A program made the translations under genes and the position numbers. From positions 1 to 16,046 of the forward strand of contig CAZECE010000040.1 in assembly GCA_964510525.1 (NCBI GenBank): a stretch of DNA of 16,046 nucleotides. Direction: 5' to 3'. Shown piece after piece: positions 1 to 6,807 of this stretch; within the stretch, counting starts at the first letter, position 1, and every line of letters starts with the position of its first letter. Source of the DNA: CAZECE01 sp964510525 (lineage in GTDB: Bacteria; Pseudomonadota; Gammaproteobacteria; Pseudomonadales; JANQJO01). Under the pieces are notes generated by a model. It did not search any database. It was given only the letters and a program-made list of their open reading frames with translations, and was not told where the DNA came from.

Positions 1-142
1 GGTGCGTTGCCGATAACCCCTGGCGACTAGGCCGACTAGGCTGGGGGGAAAGAATCAAGCCGATTCACGGAGGGTCTGCGCAAACCAAGTGCCGCGTGGA
101 AACCGTTAATCTGCTGGATTCTGAGGGGATGCAAGGCCCCTC
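1..142 (+). ncRNA. Candidate structured RNA, possibly omega RNA (HEARO), 5' end cut by window
   Basis: This stretch has no credible ORF but is dense in pairing elements. GTTGCC (7-12) can pair with GGCGAC, and CCCC (17-20) with the G-run at 43-48. A 9-bp tandem CGACTAGGC lies at 24-41, GAATC/GATTC flank a 5-nt loop near 53-67, and a CACG/CGTG pair surrounds a purine-rich loop. The block ends in GAGGGG (123-128) pairing with CCCCTC (137-142), followed by TCTTTT. The overall look recalls from memory the HEARO/omega RNA that lies upstream of IscB nucleases of IS200/IS605-type elements. No IscB-like ORF follows on this strand; the next genes are on the other strand. The family call is recollection and was not checked against a covariance model. 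A group II intron fragment is an alternative. Bases 143-304 between it and the next gene hold nothing I can name. Confidence 0.4.
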
Positions 143-304
143 GTCTTTTGAAAACGTTTTAAATGTTGTGAATGGATACGTTTGGCAGAAATGACCAACG
201 GCTAAAGCCTTACGTTTTACATTCCTACTGAATCATGTCAGCGATCGCTTCAAGGTGAAGATCACCAATCTAGTGTTCATCTACTATACACTCAAGGTAC
301 AGCA

Positions 305-889
305 TCAGTTAAAATGATCCTCAGCATTAAAACCCAGCTGCGTTGAGAGATCATCGAGCTCACCTAAAGAAAAAAATTTCACTATCAATTCGCCACTTTG
401 TTTTGAGGCATCGTATTGAATCTCAATCGGTCGGCCAATCACTTCAGACATCAGGGTTTCGTATTGTTTGATGTCGGCACTTTTTTCTGCCGGTGCGCCT
501 TTAGCTAACCGCCTGAGTTGATGGCTCGGCGTATTCCGCAGCAACAAATTTCGTAACGCCTCGGTTCTTCGCTCTGCACCAAACCGACCCAATGCCCTGA
601 CATGACCCAAGGTGATGCGCTTGGGGTTTCTGTGCCATAAATTTAATTCATCACAATTCAACAACAGCCCTGCCCTTTTCAAATGCGTGACTGTGTACAC
701 TTTCTCTATCGCCAAGCGAGCCCGAATCTCCCGCTTATTCATCCCTTGGCGCGACAAGTACGATACCGTATACGCTTTAAAAGCATCGGTTTTTTCTTCA
801 GTTTGTTGGTACAAGGCTACTGCTTGTTCACGATTCAAAAAAGGTGGGAGTAGATCCATATCGTTAACCCAGCATGACACATTCTTCAT
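305..889 (-). CDS. CTPase-less ParB-like DNA-binding protein (HTH plus C-terminal domain)
   Basis: This 194-residue protein matches only the middle and end of a ParB. Residues about 50-70 look like the ParB helix-turn-helix (NKREIRARLAIEKVYTVTHL), and ITLGHVRALGRF (about 92-103) corresponds to the conserved segment written in chromosomal ParBs as smGHARaL. Residues 135-190 resemble the ParB dimerisation domain, where GELIVKFFSLGELDDL matches the usual GklvIhyysldELd pattern. The N-terminal ParB/Srx CTP-binding domain with its GERR motif is absent, although upstream of the start there is a complete separate gene rather than a broken one. So it may bind a palindromic site as a dimer without clamp-type spreading. 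It lies 16 bp downstream of the AlbA_2/ATPase gene on the same strand and is probably co-transcribed with it. The ATG has only a weak ribosome site. Function unknown; an adaptor or repressor role is inference. Confidence 0.75.
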   Translation of the reverse strand: MKNVSCWVNDMDLLPPFLNREQAVALYQQTEEKTDAFKAYTVSYLSRQGMNKREIRARLAIEKVYTVTHLKRAGLLLNCDELNLWHRNPKRITLGHVRALGRFGAERRTEALRNLLLRNTPSHQLRRLAKGAPAEKSADIKQYETLMSEVIGRPIEIQYDASKQSGELIVKFFSLGELDDLSTQLGFNAEDHFN

Positions 890-905
890 GCGCTTTTAGT
901 ATTAA

Positions 906-2372
906 TTAAAGATCCTTAGGGCTTTTCAGACCCTTATCGGTTAAACGATACTTTTGCAAACGACTGTTGGGCTTGTCAGGGATAGTGTACTCGATCAGGC
1001 CCTGTTCCAGCAGTTCCTTAATGGCTCGTTTAAAAGCGCCGGTTTTACTGTTTAGCCCTAATATATGCAATAAATTACTAGCTGAAAGTGGCTGATCTTC
1101 CAACATTTGGCAGATCAGCACAGACTGGGATTGCGGTGTTTGATCCGACTGGGCCCATGACTGGGCCCCTGACTGGGCCCTAGAACCTTTGTCGGGTTTT
1201 GGTACGGGCAGGGCTTTAGCCAGCCATACGGTTACCCGTACACGCATGGCAACCTCTTCAATCACCGGTTCTGGCAGGCCTAGTTGCTTAGCTTCATTAT
1301 ACATACCCCGCACACCACTACCCCACTGCTCGATCAGGTCAAGCTCTCGAAACACACGAGCAATAATGGGGTTGCGGATCATAGAAGTACCTCGCTTCAT
1401 ATCCTCTACTGTCATACCGGGTAGTAAAAGACCTGAACTCTCGATTTCGATACGATCATCGTAAAATGCAACTCTCATCGGCATCCCGCGCTGAGAATAG
1501 TCGGCATGCACTAACGCGTTGATCACAACTTCTCGCAGGATTCCCAGAGGTATACTCCAAACATCCTTACGACGTAGCTCAGAAAAATCCGAACCTCGCA
1601 TCGCATGCTTTTTAAGAAACATGATTATACTGTCTGCCGCTTGTGGCAGGTGATCATAAAGTTCTATGTGATCAAAAATATCGGTTCGATCCTTACCAAT
1701 GAAACGACCACACTGTATCCAAGCATCGTTAAAATAGAAGCTACGCTGTTTACCGAACAATAACACCGCACCTTTGGTAGGGACCAATCGCGCTTGATGA
1801 TGAGTGAGTAGCTTTAATGAAAGCAAAGCTTGCTGGTTTAAATCTCTTTTATCAGCAAACAATTGCTGAGCGGCGTCCATATCCAGGTCATCAACCGTAA
1901 GTTCTGGCATAGGCATTTCATCAAAATACTGATTACTGACCGACCGTTGTAAATCTGCGATCAATTCTAGCCCAGCTTGGCGATTACTGGAGCCCAGACG
2001 AACCATAACCCCTCGCTCTAACCCCAAAGCCGTTAACCAATGCGGACGTGTATTACTCAAATAGACTTCGACAATAAGCAGCGTTTTACTCTCTATTGTC
2101 ACCATCTCAATACTGGGCACCAGGCGAGGCGTGATCGAATCAGCCACCAAGTTACCAAGGCGCTCCTCTTCAGTGAGAGGATCATCAACACCAATCACTT
2201 GCTTATCATCAGCGATTCCAATGATAAGCTTTCCACCCGCAGTATTAGCAAATGCAACCAGTGTCTTCATTAGAGGTTTGACTGAGGAAAGATCGCGTTT
2301 GAACTCTAGCTTTTTACCTTCGGGTAGCTGTATAAGCTGATCAATATTCATTTTTGCCAAAGGCCTCGCCAC
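906..2372 (-). CDS. Schlafen-AlbA_2 / GHKL-ATPase domain protein (RecG-like, putative transcriptional regulator)
   Basis: The 488 residues carry three parts. Residues 16-135 form an AlbA_2 (Schlafen-type nucleic-acid-binding) domain, with LEFKRD at 22-27 and NTAGGKLIIGIADD at 43-56. Residues about 278-365 form a GHKL-type ATP-binding domain with EVVINALVHADYS (281-293) as the N box and GSGVRGMYNEA (351-361) as a Gly-rich lid. A winged-helix domain occupies about 417-485. A short AQS-repeat linker (399-409) separates the last two. Proteins of this plan are often annotated as RecG-like helicases, but no helicase motifs are visible. They occur as regulators and in anti-phage islands. The GTG start is supported by AGGAAA 8 bases upstream. 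A promoter and an inverted repeat lie directly in front. The truncated ParB-like gene follows after 16 bp, so the two probably form an operon. Confidence 0.85.
   Translation of the reverse strand: MARPLAKMNIDQLIQLPEGKKLEFKRDLSSVKPLMKTLVAFANTAGGKLIIGIADDKQVIGVDDPLTEEERLGNLVADSITPRLVPSIEMVTIESKTLLIVEVYLSNTRPHWLTALGLERGVMVRLGSSNRQAGLELIADLQRSVSNQYFDEMPMPELTVDDLDMDAAQQLFADKRDLNQQALLSLKLLTHHQARLVPTKGAVLLFGKQRSFYFNDAWIQCGRFIGKDRTDIFDHIELYDHLPQAADSIIMFLKKHAMRGSDFSELRRKDVWSIPLGILREVVINALVHADYSQRGMPMRVAFYDDRIEIESSGLLLPGMTVEDMKRGTSMIRNPIIARVFRELDLIEQWGSGVRGMYNEAKQLGLPEPVIEEVAMRVRVTVWLAKALPVPKPDKGSRAQSGAQSWAQSDQTPQSQSVLICQMLEDQPLSASNLLHILGLNSKTGAFKRAIKELLEQGLIEYTIPDKPNSRLQKYRLTDKGLKSPKDL
1148..1180. repeat. 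12-bp tandem repeat inside the AlbA_2 gene (ACTGGGCCC x3)
   Basis: ACTGGGCCC occurs at 1148, 1160 and 1172, exactly 12 bp apart. On the coding strand it encodes a 4-residue repeat ending in AQS (SGAQSWAQS). Each unit contains the palindrome GGGCCC. It forms the linker between the ATPase and winged-helix parts, and its copy number may vary between relatives through slippage. Confidence 0.9.
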
Positions 2373-2385
2373 ATAAAGCTTTTCC

Positions 2386-2408
2386 TAGCATCGAGTGTTT
2401 AGATGCTA
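2386..2408. promoter_or_regulatory. Inverted repeat, candidate operator of the AlbA_2 cassette
   Basis: TAGCATC (2386-2392) and GATGCTA (2402-2408) form perfect 7-bp arms around 9 bases. The repeat covers the end of the predicted -10 box and the expected start of transcription of the minus-strand AlbA_2 gene, and ends just before its ribosome site. That placement suits a repressor site; autoregulation by one of the two cassette products is inference. Confidence 0.5.
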
Positions 2409-2435
2409 TTAAGTTTCTCGAATTTTGAATCACAA
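2407..2435 (-). promoter_or_regulatory. Candidate sigma70 promoter of the AlbA_2 cassette
   Basis: Reading the minus strand, TTGTGA (2435-2430) is followed after 17 bases by TTAATA (2412-2407), about 35 bases before the GTG start. Box match and spacing are reasonable but the call rests on pattern alone. Confidence 0.4.
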
Positions 2436-2602
2436 TATTAGGGCGTTATAGAACAACAGACATTAGGTCCGTTTTGTTCATGTAATATATTCAATATTTT
2501 TCCTAAAGCACCTGGAAATAATGTTCGCATCAATAATTAAAAAAATCTTATGCACCATAAAAACTTCGGGCTTTCATAGTTCTCTTGGTTCAAATATATC
2601 GC

Positions 2603-2611
2603 TTATCCACA
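2603..2611 (+). promoter_or_regulatory. DnaA box in the 2373-2644 intergenic region
   Basis: TTATCCACA is a perfect match to the consensus DnaA-binding sequence. It sits in a 270-bp AT-rich stretch with no credible gene between the AlbA_2 cassette and the end of the partition operon. It lies far from the iteron origin, which has its own copy at 6799. A chance occurrence is possible. Confidence 0.5.
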
Positions 2612-2644
2612 TTTTAAAACTGAGACATTACTTCCACTTTCTTC

Positions 2645-2672
2645 TTGTTTTTAGTCATGAGACTAAAAACAA
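2645..2672 (-). terminator. Perfect 12-bp hairpin after the partition operon, candidate terminator
   Basis: TTGTTTTTAGTC (2645-2656) and GACTAAAAACAA (2661-2672) pair perfectly around the 4-base loop ATGA. It lies 18 bp past the stop codon of the RHH gene, at the end of the minus-strand parA-parB-RHH operon. The stem is AT-rich and lacks a trailing U-run, so weak termination, mRNA 3' end protection, or a protein-binding palindrome are all possible. Confidence 0.5.
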
Positions 2673-2689
2673 CCGTTCACAGCTTTTTT

Positions 2690-3067
2690 TTAAGCAACGA
2701 CGCCGCCAGCTTCATGAATCAATCGATGAATAATGGCCGCGCGCAAAATATCACTTTGATCAATCACAGCCGTATTAAAACGCTCAACATAACCTTGAGC
2801 GGCCACGGCCAACTGCTGATGGGCTTGATGACTCAACGTAATGGGAATCACCTCATTGTCACCTTTATCCATGAATTGCTCGGCAATCAGATCTGGGTAT
2901 TCGTCGATTTGGATAAACTCGTCCAGCGCCTCGCATATCCAACGACTGCGGTATTTTAAGCTGTAATCATTTGTGATCAATGAATCCGCGATTTTTTTCA
3001 ACACAGGTTGCGGTAACCGCAAAGAGGTCCGCATTTTTTTGTCGTTTACTACACCAAAGGCCTTCAC
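2690..3067 (-). CDS. Tandem ribbon-helix-helix-like DNA-binding protein, third gene of the par operon
   Basis: The 125-residue product has two stretches that both look like ribbon-helix-helix units. Residues 12-53 start with the basic strand MRTSLRLPQPVLKKI and continue into two helices. Residues 72-119 start with EVIPITLSHQAHQQL and end with SDILRAAIIHRLIHEAG. The first is the better match to MetJ/CopG-type proteins; the second is less basic. The GTG start overlaps the parB stop by one base (TAGTG) and has GAGG about 10 bases upstream, indicating translational coupling; the inner ATG at residue 12 has no ribosome site. ParA here lacks an N-terminal DNA-binding domain, so this small protein is a natural candidate for operon repressor or accessory centromere binder. 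That role is inference. Confidence 0.75.
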   Translation of the reverse strand: MKAFGVVNDKKMRTSLRLPQPVLKKIADSLITNDYSLKYRSRWICEALDEFIQIDEYPDLIAEQFMDKGDNEVIPITLSHQAHQQLAVAAQGYVERFNTAVIDQSDILRAAIIHRLIHEAGGVVA

Positions 3068-4254
3068 TAATACCCTTCCTCATAGTCTTTTAGGTGATCA
3101 AAAACCATTGAAATCGCTTTATTCACATGACTCGGCTTCTTAAAATTAAACTTACCAAGTGCCTGAATCAACGCGTCATCCCCCATTTTTTCAGCCACCG
3201 ATTTCAACATAAAAGCGACCGGTTTGGGATCCGCTTTGCGATTAAATTTGATCGGCACAATATCTGAAGCAGTATTATCAGAAGTGGTTTCGTCGACATT
3301 ACCCGCTTTATTTGTCGAGAACTGAGTTTTTTCATCCGCGATCGTCTTTGACACCGTGCCACCAGCCTGAATTTTTTCAATGCATCGGTCCACTTGATCG
3401 CTTTCCATACAAGCCAGTTCATACGCCGATTCAACACCACCAATGAGACAGGTTTCCAACGCCTGATTGAGTGATGAATAGTTGCATTGAGACACTTTTA
3501 ACCACTGTGCCGCTTGCGTGCGTCCCATCGAAATCAATTGCGCAAAACTTCTGACCGTTATTTTTTTATTAGGGTTGAAGGTCTTCCATTCATGAAGGAT
3601 CTGCCGAATATTGACGAGCTTTTCATAGGGCTTTAAATCTTCCCGTTCATGATTTTCTTGCCATTGCAGCACCTTCATATCCAGTTGCGACGGCTTTTCG
3701 TACCATATTCGAACGATGACGTGCGCGGCACCCAGAAAATAATGGGATAAATAGCGCCTTTCCCCCGCAAAAATATAAAACGTACTGTCTTCTCGCCAGA
3801 CACAGATCGGCGACATGATGTTACGAGGCGATTTAATCGCAGCGGCAAACGCCGCCAAGCCCATAATGTCTTTTGTTTTTTCTGTATCCCCAAACACCGA
3901 CTGAATCTTGGCTTCGTAGGGTTCGATCCAATCATCGTTCTCTAAAAAGGCTTCTGGCGGTAACTTGATTGTCTCCAAATGCTTGTCCAACTCATCTGGC
4001 GTCACACTCAAATCCCGCGGGTTAGTCGGATCGATCATGATTAAACTGATCGGCACCGCTCTGATTTCAATGTCATTATTTAATTCACTTTGATTCAAAG
4101 AGTCTTGGGTCTGATCCTGTATTCCAGACAACCATTTATTGACCCCTCCCCCGTTCTCGAGGTCAGAAGTAGCGGACTTAGCCTTTTTGGCAGTATTTTT
4201 GGGCTGTTTTTTAACAACACTGGCCCCTAGGCCTCTTTTCTTGGTCTTAGTCAT
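3067..4254 (-). CDS. parB: ParB family partition protein
   Basis: This 395-residue protein would bind the plasmid centromere and work with ParA in segregation. A Lys/Ser-rich tail of about 60 residues precedes the ParB/Srx domain: IDPTNPR (74-80) is the N-terminal box and FAGERRYLSHYFLGA (162-176) is the CTP-binding motif with an intact GERR. QENHERED (199-206) matches the usual ENiqRed box, and a helix-turn-helix lies at about 234-256 (TVRSFAQLISMGRTQAAQWL). About 40 extra residues separate the first box from the next conserved helix, so the CTPase domain is larger than in chromosomal ParBs. AAGGA lies about 8 bases before the ATG. The gene follows parA after 45 bp that hold a palindrome shared with the region upstream of parA, and it overlaps the RHH gene by one base. 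Confidence 0.9.
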   Translation of the reverse strand: MTKTKKRGLGASVVKKQPKNTAKKAKSATSDLENGGGVNKWLSGIQDQTQDSLNQSELNNDIEIRAVPISLIMIDPTNPRDLSVTPDELDKHLETIKLPPEAFLENDDWIEPYEAKIQSVFGDTEKTKDIMGLAAFAAAIKSPRNIMSPICVWREDSTFYIFAGERRYLSHYFLGAAHVIVRIWYEKPSQLDMKVLQWQENHEREDLKPYEKLVNIRQILHEWKTFNPNKKITVRSFAQLISMGRTQAAQWLKVSQCNYSSLNQALETCLIGGVESAYELACMESDQVDRCIEKIQAGGTVSKTIADEKTQFSTNKAGNVDETTSDNTASDIVPIKFNRKADPKPVAFMLKSVAEKMGDDALIQALGKFNFKKPSHVNKAISMVFDHLKDYEEGY

Positions 4255-4276
4255 GCTTAATTCCTTTTAAAAAAAG

Positions 4277-4299
4277 TTTTGTCCGGGGTCCGGACAAAA
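4277..4299. promoter_or_regulatory. Palindrome between parA and parB, candidate parS/operator copy 2
   Basis: TTTTGTCCGG (4277-4286) and CCGGACAAAA (4290-4299) flank the 3 bases ggt. The same two arms, with spacer act, occur upstream of parA at 5399-5421. Two copies bracketing parA suggest binding sites for ParB or the RHH protein. A bidirectional terminator or attenuator is an alternative, because the stem is GC-rich with flanking A/T runs. Confidence 0.65.
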
Positions 4300-5277
4300 T
4301 TAGGCGACTTCAGCAACAGGCTTCTTTTTTACCGGTTTCTGTTCAGTTTTAAAAATACTGCTGAAGACGTATTGGCACATTTTTTCGGATTTTACGCGTA
4401 CATTTTGACTCGGGCGCAAATGAAAAATGGTTTTTGGCCGCGCCCCTTTCACATCACGCTTTGGATATTCGATCGAAAGCGGCAAATACAGCCCCTCCGG
4501 CATACACAAAGAAGGCAAATGCTCTCGCACCAGCGCCATGTTATCGGCATGAAGCGACACATTATTTCTCACTTTGTTGGGCAACAACCCAATGACTTTG
4601 CATTGCGGTTGGCCAGGTTTTCGATTTAGATTTTCCGAACTGATGGCTTGCGCCATCGCATTAATCCCCTGCAGTGACTTTTCTTCCGGTTCCCAAGGAA
4701 TCAAAACGTGGGTTGCGGCCCTTAAAGCCGAGCGAAAAATAGGGTTTCTGGAAGGCCCCGTATCCAAGATCACTAAATCATAGGCTTCTTTTACTTCCTC
4801 ACTGTGCAGTAACTCGCCCAGTTTATTCACAACTTTCTGATCAATTTCTCCAGAGGCTTTATCAAAAAGCTCATTAATGTCTTCCAATAAGGCCGGATGT
4901 CCGAGAATAATATCCAAATCAACTGAGCCTGTTTTGCCGTCAAACGTGACCGAATGCGGCAAAACCACTCTACCAAAGAAAATATCGCCGATAGTACTGC
5001 GCTCCATCATGTCGTCAGAACCGTCATAATCCGGGTGTTTTGGTGGTAACTGCCCTCCTCTAACCCCTTTGGCGGCCTCCATTCCGACAAAATAATCGCT
5101 GGTGTTGCACTGCATATCCAAATCAATCACCAACACCCGAGCATTACGTTTTTTTCTTCCTTCCTTCATTTCCCAAAGCAACGCGCCATATTCGGCCAGG
5201 ATTGAGACCACTGTCGTTTTTCCCACACCACCTTTTTGATTTAATATCGCTAACACATTGGATGAGTACTCAAACAC
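4300..5277 (-). CDS. parA: ParA family partition ATPase
   Basis: This 325-residue Walker-type ATPase would move or position the plasmid by forming gradients on the nucleoid. It has the deviant Walker A box QKGGVGKTT (14-22) with the signature lysine, the A' segment VLVIDLDMQCNTS (48-60), and Walker B YDLVILDTGP (166-175). An insert of about 40 residues after the A' box (about 65-105) makes it longer than the smallest ParAs. There is no N-terminal helix-turn-helix, so unlike P1-type ParA it probably does not repress its own operon. The GTG start is chosen because AAGGAG lies 8 bases upstream and the Walker box follows immediately. It is first in parA-parB-RHH, and is transcribed away from the replication gene. 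Confidence 0.92.
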   Translation of the reverse strand: MFEYSSNVLAILNQKGGVGKTTVVSILAEYGALLWEMKEGRKKRNARVLVIDLDMQCNTSDYFVGMEAAKGVRGGQLPPKHPDYDGSDDMMERSTIGDIFFGRVVLPHSVTFDGKTGSVDLDIILGHPALLEDINELFDKASGEIDQKVVNKLGELLHSEEVKEAYDLVILDTGPSRNPIFRSALRAATHVLIPWEPEEKSLQGINAMAQAISSENLNRKPGQPQCKVIGLLPNKVRNNVSLHADNMALVREHLPSLCMPEGLYLPLSIEYPKRDVKGARPKTIFHLRPSQNVRVKSEKMCQYVFSSIFKTEQKPVKKKPVAEVA

Positions 5278-5355
5278 TGTTTGTCTCCTTATCGAGTATT
5301 CGTTTCTTGCGTCTCAAAGAAAGAAATAATTTAGGCATACATTCAATAACATATG

Positions 5356-5386
5356 CTGTATAACATACAGATAAACTTATCAGCAA
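5356..5386 (-). promoter_or_regulatory. Candidate par operon promoter with overlapping 6-bp inverted repeat
   Basis: On the minus strand TTGCTG (5386-5381) is followed after 17 bases by TTATAC (5363-5358). The -10 box lies inside the inverted repeat CTGTAT-aac-ATACAG (5356-5370, plus-strand reading), so a protein bound there would block it. The larger GTCCGGAC palindrome lies just upstream at 5397. Pattern-based call. Confidence 0.45.
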
Positions 5387-5396
5387 ACTATTAGAA

Positions 5397-5425
5397 GTTT
5401 TTTGTCCGGACTCCGGACAAAAAAC
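5397..5425. promoter_or_regulatory. Perfect 14-bp-arm palindrome upstream of parA, candidate parS/operator copy 1
   Basis: GTTTTTTGTCCGGA (5397-5410) and TCCGGACAAAAAAC (5412-5425) pair perfectly around a single C at 5411. Its central 23 bp repeat the arms found between parA and parB, differing only in the 3-base centre. It lies just upstream of the predicted par promoter in the divergent par/rep intergenic region, a usual place for a centromere or operator. Confidence 0.7.
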
Positions 5426-5441
5426 ATCACAGCAACAACGC

Positions 5442-5462
5442 CGTGAACGAATAAAGTTCACG
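5442..5462. promoter_or_regulatory. Inverted repeat in the par/rep divergent region
   Basis: CGTGAAC (5442-5448) and GTTCACG (5456-5462) are 7-bp arms around 7 bases, followed by a purine-rich run (5463-5475). It lies about 90 bp before the rep start codon and could be a rep operator. A -35/-10-like pair TTTACG and TAAAAA, spaced 17 bp, follows between about 5485 and 5515, but both boxes are weak. Confidence 0.35.
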
Positions 5463-5549
5463 AGGGGAGGGGAGAGGCGCAGTTTTTACGACATGCACTC
5501 GCCTAAGTAAAAAGGGACACTAAAATTCGGGAAATGGAATCTCCGGGCT

Positions 5550-6380
5550 ATGGAAACTTACGAACCCTTAAAAAAAATCGCCGGCAGGGCTAAACAGTCG
5601 GAAGACAAAACCCTGACTCTCGTTGAAAACTTATCTCGTAATCCGATTGAGCTCAGCCGTTATCGCAATGAGCGAAATATCATGTTTTACCCAATCTGCT
5701 CAACAACAAAAGGGAAACGATTGGATCCTATTAATTACACGTCTCCTGACGGTAAATACTATTTGGAAGTCACGGCCAACCACACCTATGGCATGGTCAA
5801 AGCCACTGACTTGGACATATTGAGATACGCCATGTCAAAAGCAGGGGAGATCAAATGGCAGACCGGTATTTTTCCAGAATATGTGGAATTCTCAGCCTAT
5901 GAACTCTTAAAGGCGTTAAAAAAACCGACATCCGGCTATTCCTATACTTGGGTGAGATCCGCGTTGGCCCGACTGTCCTCCACCACGTATAAAACCAATA
6001 TCTGGAAAGGGGAGGAGACTGTATTTTTCAGCTTGGCCGAGTGCAGCTTTGAAGACAGATCCCGAAAGTTAGAAAAAATCAAGATCCATTTCAATCATCG
6101 TTTAATCGAATCCGTTCAATCCAATAATGCGTTGCTCACGGTCGATGAAGAAGTCATTTTGGAAACCAAAAGCCAGTTGCGCAAACGATTATTAGAATTA
6201 ATCAAAACGGCCATCGGGGCGAAGTACTCTTGGCAAGTCGGCTTCCAAACCCTGAAAAATCTTCTATCGGCTGAAGAGACGTCTAATAAAGAATTCAAAC
6301 GATCGTTAGAAAAAACCCAGCTGCCTTGGCAGATCTCAATCGAAAAGTTCGACAAAATAACCTTCACAAAACTCTCATAG
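5550..6380 (+). CDS. repA: Plasmid replication initiator protein (RepA)
   Basis: The 276-residue protein resembles the replication initiator protein A group (RPA, Pfam PF10134 type). The recognisable core is FYPICSTTKGKRLDPINYTS (46-65), then VTANHTYGMVKATDLDILRYA (74-94), the stretch that in this group reads roughly GmATiwDkDiLiya. The later part (about 110-270) is rich in basic residues with two winged-helix-like units, and would bind the iterons. The gene is followed directly by 19 copies of a 22-bp iteron, which fits a Rep that opens its origin downstream of its own gene. It runs divergently from parA. The ATG has only a weak purine stretch upstream, so low translation is possible. Subfamily uncertain; the initiator role is well supported by context. 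Confidence 0.87.
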   Translation: METYEPLKKIAGRAKQSEDKTLTLVENLSRNPIELSRYRNERNIMFYPICSTTKGKRLDPINYTSPDGKYYLEVTANHTYGMVKATDLDILRYAMSKAGEIKWQTGIFPEYVEFSAYELLKALKKPTSGYSYTWVRSALARLSSTTYKTNIWKGEETVFFSLAECSFEDRSRKLEKIKIHFNHRLIESVQSNNALLTVDEEVILETKSQLRKRLLELIKTAIGAKYSWQVGFQTLKNLLSAEETSNKEFKRSLEKTQLPWQISIEKFDKITFTKLS

Positions 6381-6390
6381 TTTTAGATTT

Positions 6391-6412
6391 TGGTGGGTTG
6401 AACATCGATAGT
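6391..6412 (-). repeat. Inverted iteron opening module A
   Basis: Reverse complement of the consensus iteron, complete and without mismatch. It is separated by 48 bp from the first direct copy at 6461, and the intervening spacer is repeated in module B. Confidence 0.9.
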
Positions 6413-6653
6413 CGAATTAACTCTGGTCAGTATTCAGCCGTACCTTATCCAAATAGCCCCTCTATCGATACTCAACCTACCAACTATCGATGTTCAACCT
6501 ACCAACTATCGATACTCAACCTACCAACTATCGATGTTCAGCCCACCACTATCGATGTTCAACCCACCAACTATCGATGTTCAACCCACCACTATCGATG
6601 TTCAACCCACCAACTACCGATGTTCAGCCCATCAATATCGAAACTCGGTTTTT

Positions 6654-6675
6654 TGGTGGGTTGAGTATCGATAGT
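6654..6675 (-). repeat. Inverted iteron opening module B
   Basis: Inverted iteron with GTATCGAT in place of ACATCGAT. The next 46 bp repeat the module A spacer with a few changes: GTCAGTATNCAGCCGTA, then TTATNCAAATAG. Confidence 0.9.
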
Positions 6676-6798
6676 CGAAATCATTAGTCAGTATGCAGCC
6701 GTATTTTATTCAAATAGACCCACTATCGATGTTCAACCCACCGAACAATTGTGTGTATATCAATCATTATTTTATGTTTAACCTCAAACACAACACAC

Positions 6799-6807
6799 TT
6801 ATCCACA
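6799..6807 (+). promoter_or_regulatory. DnaA box of the origin
   Basis: TTATCCACA, a perfect consensus DnaA site. It lies in the AT-rich 87-bp gap (6744-6830) between the lone iteron and the second iteron cluster. The position suits host DnaA helping Rep to open the origin. Confidence 0.8.

Noticed and set aside
906..2372. RecG helicase
   Set aside because: Such proteins are often named this way, but no Walker A/B or helicase motifs are visible; the AlbA_2 and GHKL parts explain the sequence.
4277..4299. Simple terminator between parA and parB
   Set aside because: The same arms recur upstream of parA with a different centre, and parB has no separate promoter that I can see; kept only as an alternative.
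4279..4783. Plus-strand ORFs opposite parA
   Set aside because: They are shadows on the opposite strand of a well-supported ParA gene.
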